A stretch of DNA of 64,000 nt from Dryomyza anilis (taxonomy: Eukaryota > Arthropoda > Insecta > Diptera > Dryomyzidae). Below are positions 56,418 to 64,000 of the stretch, in pieces. The notes under the pieces were generated by a model. It worked only from the letters and a program-made list of their open reading frames with translations, was not told where the DNA came from and made no database searches. Positions within the stretch are counted from its first letter, which is position 1. The number at the start of each line of letters is the position of its first letter. The position numbers and the translations under genes are program-made. The stretch spans positions 83,694,583 to 83,758,582 of the forward strand of contig OX638130.1 of the NCBI GenBank assembly GCA_951804985.1, read 5' to 3'.

Positions 56418-56873
56418 TATTTATCTCATAGAAATCACAATGTTTTTCGAATCAATCTCTATAGTCGAAGAGATATCGATCCAGAATCGTTATTTTTCTC
56501 GTTTCGAATAAACATTATTATCTCATTACGATATCTGAATACATCTTAGCCGGCTTCAGCAGTCCAGAGGTAGCGCGCTGGACTTGCATTCTGAACTTGC
56601 ATTCTCGGGTTCGAATCTTGGCTTGGGCATGGGCGCTCATGGTGATATTAACCACAAAATTGTAGGGAATAAATTTCACAGTACAATGGATATAGTCTGT
56701 CAGAGTGCTGTGGATCTTAGTAGATATCCAAAAAAAAAAAAAAAAAAAAACATCTTAGATCGAATTGTAGTATGATATAGATTCAACAATCGTAACCGAG
56801 ATCGAATGAATTTCCCGACATCTCGAAACAGTGTCGAAGCGATATCGAATCGAATGACAGACTGGGCAGTGAA
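56418..56873 (+). mobile_element. CAGTCTGCC fold-back repeat, left-truncated, with nested SINE
   Basis: AATGTTTTTCGAATCAATCT, ATCGATCCAGAATCG, CATCTCGAAACAGTGTCGAA and the terminus ATGACAGACTGGGCAG match 59630-59847 closely. A family-2 SINE interrupts it at 56550-56749. Confidence 0.7.
56550..56749 (+). mobile_element. tRNA-derived SINE, family 2, with poly-A tail
   Basis: About 200 bp. Head GCAGTCCAGAGGTAGCGCGC; B box GGTTCGAATCTT; body TGGTGATATTAACCAC, AAATTTCACAGTACAATGG and GTCAGAGTGCTGTGG; tail about 21 A. Flanked by ACATCTTAG on both sides (56541-56549 and 56750-56758). CTTGCATTCT is duplicated in tandem inside the head. The uninterrupted target sequence survives in a sister repeat at 59727-59735, which proves insertion. 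Confidence 0.85.
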
Positions 56874-56875
56874 CA

Positions 56876-57265
56876 CACATAGAAAAAAATAATCGGCTAT
56901 ATTTATAGCAACCGATATTAATAGTATGCATTAAATATTATGTCCAGCAATTAAATTCAGTAATTTAATGAAAACATTTGCTAATCGTCGTTAAATCAGC
57001 AATTGCGTTTGTTAATATAAATATGTGTACGTCAATGCAACTAATTAATTAGTCAGCCCAGTTTCAGCAATTATATTTGTTAAAACTGCGCCGACTAAAT
57101 AATTTGCTGCATTTATGTACGAATATTCATATTAGCAAACACAATTGCTCATTAAACTACGAATGTAAAATGTTTTTATTAAATTACTGAGTTTCATTTC
57201 TGGACAGATTAATTCATGCAATTAATATCGGTTGCTATATCTCCGTCGATTATTTTTGTTCTGTG
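56876..57265. mobile_element. Near-complete palindromic MITE, copy 2
   Basis: CACATAGAAAAAAATAATCG, AGCAACCGATATTAA and TGTACGTCAATGCA are mirrored by TGCATTTATGTACGAATATT, TTAATATCGGTTGCT and CGATTATTTTTGTTCTGTG. It is the sister of 22904-23262 and diverged from it. It begins immediately after the preceding fold-back repeat. Confidence 0.72.
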
Positions 57266-58155
57266 CAGTATGATTATTCGTCATATCGCTGATGATAACT
57301 TTGAAATTGTACATGGAATACTAGTCCCAATCCTACTTCAAAATCTTTATTTCAAACTCCTTTTTAAGATACATTTAATTTTTTTAAATACTATAATTTT
57401 AATAGTTTTTTTTATAGTTTTTCATTGTTACTACTACCGGTATCGCACGATTCAATGTTCTTAAAAAAAATGCTTGGAATTTGCCTCAGAAACCCTAGTT
57501 GCTACCTTGCAACTTCGTTATTGTTTTCCCCCCCTTGGCGCATTGACCATTTTTGTCTTATTGTCTTTCGATTTATTCAAATATCGTCAACATTTTATTG
57601 GGTGTCACAAACTTTCGCCATCATTATTCAAACATGGCGACCACTTCCTTGTTTTGCCATGACACAAATACTGCGCAAACAGTAGTAGCAGCGGCCACAG
57701 CAGAAGGTTTAGGCAGGATGTCATTTTGAACATTATCAACGACGATGCAGCACGTTTGTATGTCTATCTATCTATGCATATCTGGCTGCCTGTCTATCAT
57801 TTTGTTGGGCACAACATATTTTGCATATGAGCCTGCAGAATGGTGCCAAAGTTGCCACATTTGTGAACAATGAGGATGGCAAACTTATTGTTGCCATCAT
57901 CGTCCTGACTGCCTGGCTGCCAGGCTGCTAGTTGTACATAATGTTCGAGAATAATTTGTTATTTCTTTTGTGCAGAGAAGTTTATGGAAGTGCATCAAAA
58001 TATGTTTGGTAGCTGTTTTTCATATTTTGTTATATTATATTTTTCTCTTTATTCATTTTGGCTGCTTTGAGAAGCTCAAAATCCTTTGTGAGTATAAAAC
58101 ATTGTAATTTATTATCTACACTGAAACAATTCGATAATATAGTTTAAAAAAATTG
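57266..58155. other. Single-copy sequence with a lower-AT island at 57480-57930
   Basis: AGTAGTAGCAGCGGCCACAG and TGACTGCCTGGCTGCCAGGC stand out. Frames of 62-86 codons overlap; no domain. Possible host regulatory sequence. Confidence 0.35.
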
Positions 58156-58163
58156 CTTGAAAC

Positions 58164-58654
58164 TAGAAATGTCCATCTGAAAAAAACATCGATATTTTGG
58201 TCGATATAATACATGGACTCGTTACATCTGTATTTTCTGATGTATCGAACAAAAACATCGATTTTTCGATGCATCGAATGAAAAATTATTTGTTAAATAA
58301 TTTAAGAAAATGAAGATTTTAAAAGTTTTTATAAGTTTTTATATGTCAAATAACCAAAATATATTAGGTTAAAATAAATAGGTATTTGACTTGAAACTAA
58401 CATAATAATTAAGGCGTTGAGAATCGAAATCCGAAATCGAAGTTCATTTTATGTCATTTTGAGAAAAACACGAAAACCGTGTATGCAGCCCATAAATAAT
58501 ATGAAAATATGAATTTAACAGTGATTCGATATCTCCAAAAAATACATCGATGTATCGAATAGATTTTAAGGTTTATATTGCATCGAAAAACATAGATATA
58601 TCAAAGCAATATATCGAGAGTCTTAAAAACATCGATGTATTTTGGACATCCCTA
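58164..58654. mobile_element. hAT-like MITE with perfect 8-bp duplication
   Basis: Flanked by CTTGAAAC (58156-58163 and 58655-58662). Left end TAGAAATGTCCATCTG and complement of right end TAGGGATGTCCAAAATAC; TAGGGATGTCC-like ends are typical of hAT elements (family knowledge). Interior repeats of ATCGATGTATCGAA. 491 bp, non-coding. Confidence 0.75.
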
Positions 58655-58662
58655 CTTGAAAC

Positions 58663-59142
58663 AGTGGATAAGATAACAATATATCGAAATATCTTTGTAA
58701 AAATTTAGATTTATAATACCCGGTTATATCAGGAACATTTATATTTTAATTTTGGATATCATAATATAGAGGAATTTCGAGAAAACGGATTGTTAATCTG
58801 GACATATTAAGAAACTTAATGGGAACTTAATAGTTATCAATGCTGATCAAAAAAGTAATAGTAATAATAAGAAGTAACTTTCGAATCTCGACAATGTTTT
58901 TAATTCTGTTTAAATCTTAAGATATCAAGCTTTCTAATAAAAACTATTTATTATCTCAACTAGACATTGAACCTTAAATCTCATATCAATCACATATCAA
59001 ATATCTGCAAGACATACATGTCATATACGAAACGAGACCTATATAAGTTTCGATTCGATATCGTTACAAGATACGAGTAGAAGGATAAATCACAATTCAT
59101 CGCACACTTTTTCGTAGCGATATAAAGCATTAAATTGGACCC
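58663..59142. other. AT-rich sequence, partly related to the CAGTCTGCC family
   Basis: GTTTCGATTCGATATCGTTA near 59048 is family-like, but no terminus is seen before 59143. Confidence 0.35.
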
Positions 59143-59455
59143 ACCCCCCGTCTGTCATGTATCGGAGACCTTCGAATATTTTAAATTTCTCGTACGTTCA
59201 AATATAAGGAAAAAACATTTATCACATCGATATCGTAATATTTTTCGAAGCAATCTCGATCTTTGATATTTTTCGAAATCTAGATTGCTTCAAAAAATAT
59301 TGCGATATCGATGAGATAAATATCGTATCTTGTTAAATATTTTAAATGTACCAGCAATTTTGAAAATAATAAACGATAAGGCAACATGATTGACATTTTT
59401 TATTAAAGTTATATGAGAAAGCTTCAAGACGTCTTCGAGAAATGGCATACTGGGT
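59143..59455 (+). mobile_element. CAGTCTGCC fold-back repeat, short copy
   Basis: Starts CCGTCTGTCATGTATCGGAG and ends GAAATGGCATACTGGG. The inner palindrome AATATTTTTCGAAGCAATCT is mirrored by AGATTGCTTCAAAAAATATT. About 313 bp. Confidence 0.6.
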
Positions 59456-59487
59456 TGCTATTTCTATTTTTTTAAAATAACACGGAC

Positions 59488-59847
59488 TGCCACGTTTCGG
59501 TGCTCTTCGATGATCGAAATTTATTCGAACTAACTGCGATAAAAAAGTTCGACCTCGTTTCATTATCACTACTAATTTCGTACAACAAAATTTAAGAAAA
59601 AGATACGATATTTAAATATTTATCACATCGATATCGCAATGTTTTTCGATTCAATCTCGATATCGATCTAGAATGTCTTTTTTCTCGTTTCGAATAAACA
59701 TCATTATCTCGTTACGATATCTGTGTACATCTTAGAATGAATTGTAGTATAATATAGATACGAATTCGTAATCGAGATCGAATGAATTTCTCGACATCTC
59801 GAAACAGTGTCGAAGCGATATCGAATTGAATGGCAGACTGGGCAGAA
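59488..59847 (+). mobile_element. CAGTCTGCC fold-back repeat with an uninterrupted SINE target site
   Basis: Starts CGGACTGCCACGTTTCGGTG and ends ATGGCAGACTGGGC. It contains ACATCTTAG at 59727-59735 followed directly by AATGAATTGTAGTATAATAT, the empty version of the site occupied by the SINE at 56550. Confidence 0.68.
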
Positions 59848-60130
59848 ATTTAAAATTTGTTAAAAAACTGAATTCTAGTTAAAATATTTGCGATAATCAG
59901 GAAAATTGTGTAAGCAGTGATGACTTCGACGATGGTTAAATCTCAGAAAATAGTTAATTATCGAAAATCGAAATTATGGATCAGATTTCTGTTCAGTATT
60001 TTTATTGGTAGTGATTGCCCTGTTGAAGGTTATTACAAAAAGGCAAAAAGTTTGCAGGTAAATTTTGTTGAATTCAAAATTCGAGAAGCGCCTTCAGATT
60101 TTAACATTAAAAGATTAAGCTTGACATAGA

Positions 60131-60437
60131 ATAATAATAGTTTGGCACTACAGTCCTATAATAACTTAGGCCGAGCTCTCTCACCATTTTGAGCTGTGCG
60201 TGTTATATTTGTACTCAAAGTGGTGGGACCTACAGTTTATTGCCGAATCCGAACGGCGGGTGAGAGCTTTTCATAGGCAATGTTTTGACTCTCGGAGGTT
60301 TGCCATTTACTGCCGAGAGGTAGCGCGGTATAGAAAAATGTTTCTATGAAAAGATGTTGTTAGCCCCAGTCCAGGCTTGAACCGGGGACCTTTCGGCTCG
60401 CAGTCCAACGCACTAGCTACTGAGCTACCGCGGCTAC
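60131..60437 (-). mobile_element. tRNA-derived SINE (family 1), full length
   Basis: Perfect 10-bp target duplication TTGACATAGA (60121-60130 and 60438-60447). On the minus strand: GTAGCCGCGG, A box TAGCTCAGTAG, B box GGTTCAAGCCT, family body and ATT tail. 307 bp. The exact duplication and intact boxes suggest a comparatively young insertion. Confidence 0.9.
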
Positions 60438-60447
60438 TTGACATAGA

Positions 60448-61715
60448 CACAACTTAATTTTTGAAATAACTCTATTTTTGTATCCATGATTTGTTGTCCT
60501 CCATCAAAAAATGCAAGCATTACATTTACAAAAATAACTAAATAGTAAAATCATCATTGTCTGTATTTATTTATATTTTTCCTAAAAGTTCTCTAAATGA
60601 CCTTTGTGACTTATCATGTGACCGCAATTTGAAACAAAACAATGCCTTTGGACATATAATTTCTGTATGGAATCTTTTCGAAAATGGAATCTTTTCGAAA
60701 ATAGCTGAGTATTAGAAAATTTTTATTTGTTTCTAAAAATGTCAGAGACATGGTCAAAGTGTAAAAATATGAATCATAATTATTAAAAATATAATGGTTA
60801 TTAATTGCATTAATTTTATATATGCAGCAAATGTTTGCTCTATGTGTACAAAAAAACAAAAAAAAAATGTTTTTCAGTTCAAAGCACATAATTAACTGAT
60901 ATTTTTCTCTACGTGGATTCAGCTATTCTTTGTAAACTCGAAACGTTGATAAGAACATCCTTTTGAGAGCTGTAATTTATTACATCGCGAAACTATTGTG
61001 AATCAAAATGAACTGCTTTAGTTCGGTTGCTTGAAATTTTATGAACTGGAGTGTGGTTGAACAAAAATTAAAATTACATTAAAACGAACAAAAAATCATA
61101 ACTATATTAATAAATTGTATTTATAACGTCATAGTTAAGGTTAAACTGTCGCATTATTTTTTTATGTTCAGTTTTTCAGTCAAATTTTCATATTTAATTT
61201 GGTTTAATCTAAATAATTAAAATTTCAAATTAACTAATTACAATACGACAAAATTTAAATCTAAAAGTTTCAGCATATATTGGATACCGAAAATGCCATC
61301 AGTTTTCTTAAATTGGGTCTAGTTTTTAAAATATATCCCATTTTTTATTTCTTATTTCTTGCAATACATAAAAAATCACTTTTTTTAACTAAGTAATAAA
61401 GTATTTTATTTTTTATTCACAATTGTTTATTATTTTTAGATCATTTTTGAATTTCAATTGCATATATCTCGCAAACAAAATTTTCCACGCATAAAAGCAA
61501 ATTTTTGTAATGTAGCGCAAGGTTTTCTGCGTCTAATATCCCTACTATAATTCTATTATTTTCTTTTGGGGGAATTCTAAAAATAAAATAAGACCAAAAT
61601 AATGGGAAATTGTATAATGGGCTATATCTTAAAAACCGAGAGCCAATTTGACAAAACTGATGCAATTTTTGGAATCAGCGCCACATTTGTATACAATATT
61701 TGTAGTAACATCAAT
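60448..61715. other. AT-rich sequence with a trace of the TTTAAACT MITE
   Basis: GTTCAGTTTTTCAGTCAAAT near 61165 matches the left end at 21243, but no partner arm is visible. GGAATCTTTTCGAAAAT occurs twice in tandem at 60668. Frames are short and AT-driven. Confidence 0.35.
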
Positions 61716-62420
61716 ACCCAGTGTGCCATATCTCGGAGACCTCCAATACTTCGAATTTTTATCGAATAACTTGTAGCCGTGGTAGCTCAGTGGTTAGTGC
61801 GTTGGACTGCGAGCCGAAAGGTCCCCGCTTCAAGCCTGGACTGGGGCTACCGCGCTACCTCTCGGCAGCCTATGAAAAGCTCTCACCCGCCGTTCGGATT
61901 CGGCAATAAACTGTAGGTCCCACCACTTTGAGTAAAAAATATAACACGCACAGCTCAAAATGGTGAAAGAGCTCGGCCTAAGTTCTTATAGGACTGTAGT
62001 GCCAAACTATTATTATTATTAACTTCGAGATAAAAGTTCGATCTCGTTGCTTTATCGATTCTAATTTTTGTAATTTCTCATACACTCAAATTCATTGACA
62101 AGATACGAATTATAAACATTTATCGCATCGATATCGTAATATTTTTCGAAGCAATATCGAGCTTTGATCATTTTTTCATCGATTGGTTTTCTTGGTACGA
62201 GAATTTTTTTGATATCGGAAAGATATCGAAAAAAATGATCAAAGTTCAAGATAGCTTCGAAAAATATTGCGATATCGTTTCGATATCTTGTATTTGACAA
62301 TTTGAATGCACGAGAAATGAAAAAAAAAATAGAATCGATAAAGCAGCGCAATGAACATTTTTATCGAAGTTATTCGAGAAAACTTCGAGGCATCAAGGGT
62401 CTCCAATATATGCAAATGTG
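61716..62420 (+). mobile_element. CAGTCTGCC fold-back repeat with nested SINE
   Basis: Starts CCCAGTGTGCCATATCTCGG. Arms TTATCGAATAACTTCGAGAT (restored across the SINE by eye only as two abutting halves), TTTATCGATTCTA and CATACACTCAAATT are complementary to AATTTGAATGCACGAG, TAGAATCGATAAAG and ATCGAAGTTATTCGAG at 62290-62370. The right TGGCAGACTG terminus is decayed. Confidence 0.6.
61773..62020 (+). mobile_element. tRNA-derived SINE (family 1), internally deleted
   Basis: GTAGCCGTGG, A box TAGCTCAGTGG, B box GCTTCAAGCCT, then two internal deletions: GGACTGGGGCT joins ACCGCGCTACCTCTCGGCAG, which joins CCTATGAAAAGCTCTCACCC. The tail is ATT. A short TAACTT-like duplication flanks it. Confidence 0.8.
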
Positions 62421-62690
62421 ATGGTTTTGATTCATTGAATTTCATATCAAAAATTTATCATTTTTAAATATTTAAATGTATTTGGTTGCTTTTAATAAGG
62501 TTATCTATATTGGAATTTATTATTTTTTCAAGAACAAATACAGAGGGAAAAACTTCTAAAATCCAGAAAAAAGTGTACCAAGTGATAAACATACAGCTAT
62601 ACGAAAACATTCTTAATTTTAAGAGACAGACTCACTTAGTTATCAAAAATGTAACTAAGAGCAACTATTCTTGATATGCAAGAAGATACA
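62421..62690. other. AT-rich sequence; its end is repeated beyond the next element
   Basis: ATCAAAAATGTAACTAAGAG at 62642 resembles ATCAAAAATGGAACTAAGAG at 63062, on the far side of the fold-back element. Confidence 0.5.
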
Positions 62691-63047
62691 CAGTCTGCCA
62701 CTCGATTCGATATCGCTTAGAGACTGTTTCGAGATGTCGAGGAATTAATTAGATCTCCATTAGGTTTTCGTATCTTTATTAGAGACCAATTCGTGCTAAG
62801 ATATACGCAGATATCGTAACGAGATAATGAAGTGTATTCAAAACAAGAAAAAAAAGACTCTGGATCGATATCTTTTCGAATATCGAGATTAATTCGAAAA
62901 ACATTGCGATATCGGTGTGATAAATATCGTATCTTCTCCTTAAAATTTTAAAAATAGTAGTGATAAAACAATGCGATAGAAGTTTTTTTATCGCAGTTAG
63001 CACGATAAACTTCGATCATCGAAGAGCTCCGAGACAGGCAGACTAGG
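62691..63047 (-). mobile_element. CAGTCTGCC fold-back repeat, inverted copy
   Basis: Starts CAGTCTGCCACTCGATTCGA and ends GAGACAGGCAGACTAGG. Its sequence is the reverse complement of 59488-59847 (for example ATCGCAGTTAGCACG and ATCATCGAAGAGCTCC). Its right 59 bp are included in the downstream tandem duplication. Confidence 0.7.
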
Positions 63048-63781
63048 TAATGAATTAAATATCAAAAATGGAACTAAGAGCAATTATTTTTGATATGGAA
63101 AAGGATAATTTTAAATTATTAAATATATACATGAAATGTTTCAACTGTTAGAAAATATTTTTCTTGATTTAGAAATTAACTTTTAATTTTACTTGAAACA
63201 AGAAATATTTTTCTTAGAAATAATATTCTTGATTTTAACAATATTGTATTTAATTAGAATTTGTTTTACTTGATTTAAAAAAAAATGGAGAAATATAACG
63301 TATTCGATAAATTTTTAGTTACCCTCAATGTAAAGATGCCACATAACTCACAATACTTTGAGGAAATAACTAAAATTAAAATATCGCAGTTAGCACGATA
63401 AACTTCGATCATCGAAGAGCTCCGAGACAGGCAGACTAGGTAATGAATTAAATATCAAAAATGGAACTAAGAGCAATTATTTTTGATATGGAAAAGGATA
63501 ATTTTAAATTATTAAATATATACATGAAATGTTTCAACTGTTAGAAAATATTTTTCTTGATTTAGAAATTAACTTTTAATTTTACTTGAAACAAGAAATA
63601 TTTTTCTTAGAAATAATATTCTTGATTTTAACAATATTGTATTTAATTAGAATTTGTTTTACTTGATTTAAAAAAAAATGGAGAAATATAACGTATTCGA
63701 TAAATTTTTAGTTACCCTCAATATAAAGATGCCACATAACTCACAATACTTTGAGGAAATAACTAAAATTAAAATATCGCA
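62989..63781 (+). repeat. Nearly exact 393-bp tandem duplication
   Basis: Unit 1 62989-63381 and unit 2 63382-63774 differ, as far as I can see, at one base (G at 63330, A at 63723). TATCGCA occurs at the start of each unit and again at 63775-63781, so the junctions share a 7-bp microhomology. The unit includes the right end of the fold-back element, giving a second orphan terminus near 63440. It is either a very recent duplication or an assembly duplication of two haplotypes. Confidence 0.85.
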
Positions 63782-64000
63782 CCAACAGGAAGGAGGCTTT
63801 TGTTAAACCAGACAACTCTGCATGTTACGAAAATCGTTTATTCACATGGTAAAATGACACATTCCTAAGCATACCTTATATGCTGCCATCGTTTCCTACA
63901 AAATTCTGTGCAAATTTATATTCCGCATAAAGCCGCATAAGGTATCTCTCTAACTAACCAAAAAAAAAAAAATAAGAAGTATAAACACCAAATCATAATT
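63782..64000. other. Single-copy sequence at the window edge
   Basis: CAACAGGAAGGAGGCTTTTG onward is less AT-rich; no feature was recognised before the window ends. Confidence 0.35.

Overview
This window is AT-rich, repeat-dense eukaryotic DNA. I could not support any intact protein-coding gene, rRNA gene or functional tRNA gene in its 64 kb. The repeat content points to a higher dipteran fly (inference): tRNA-derived SINEs, many terminal-inverted-repeat DNA transposon remnants, and a family with ATACCC ends carrying the phrase TTCTTGATCAGCATCA, which I recall from fly introns and intergenic DNA. It is most likely a large intergenic or intronic interval. The open reading frames are short, AT-biased and lack recognisable domains, except for two transposase scraps.

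Layout. 0-10 kb: two oppositely oriented full-length copies of one non-autonomous hAT-like element (268-1204, 2523-3509), each with its own perfect 8-bp target duplication; three tandem palindromic units (5.99-6.88 kb); a MITE with ATATGGGCC ends (6.9 kb); and a fold-back element that still holds the first codons of a mariner-superfamily transposase (8.4-8.7 kb). 10-26 kb: a diverged SINE head, an intact SINE (15.13 kb), two copies of a TACACCCAG MITE, a decayed pogo-like fragment (17.6-17.9 kb), several minisatellites, and a near-perfect palindromic MITE (22.9 kb). 26-38 kb: an array of GGAACCGGAATC-like units; a 2.76-kb hAT-like element with 8-bp duplications holding nested insertions (27.1-29.86 kb); two more copies of the TACACCCAG MITE; a pogo-like element with a decayed zinc-finger tail (35.8-36.7 kb); and an element with about 280-bp inverted arms (36.9-38.4 kb).

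38-50 kb: a composite repeat, a second SINE family, a PIF/Harbinger-like element with a TTA duplication (41.8-42.8 kb), and a 2.4-kb degenerate purine-rich array (44.6-47 kb). A roughly 73-bp segment of this array recurs in a lower-AT, promoter-like island at 47.8-48.9 kb. 50-64 kb: a cluster of fold-back repeats with CAGTCTGCC ends, into which three SINEs have inserted, plus a hAT-like MITE with a perfect 8-bp duplication (58.16 kb), a SINE with a perfect 10-bp duplication (60.13 kb), and a nearly exact 393-bp tandem duplication (63 kb).

No genes act together here. The informative biology is transposon history: nesting order, empty-site comparison, element chimerism and recent local duplication. 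Several lower-AT single-copy islands (about 5.0, 7.6, 13.4-14.2, 25.1-25.8, 33.8-34.5, 43.6-44.5, 47.8-48.9, 55.3-56.0 and 57.5-57.9 kb) are the best candidates for host regulatory or transcribed sequence. All family assignments come from reading termini and target duplications by eye.
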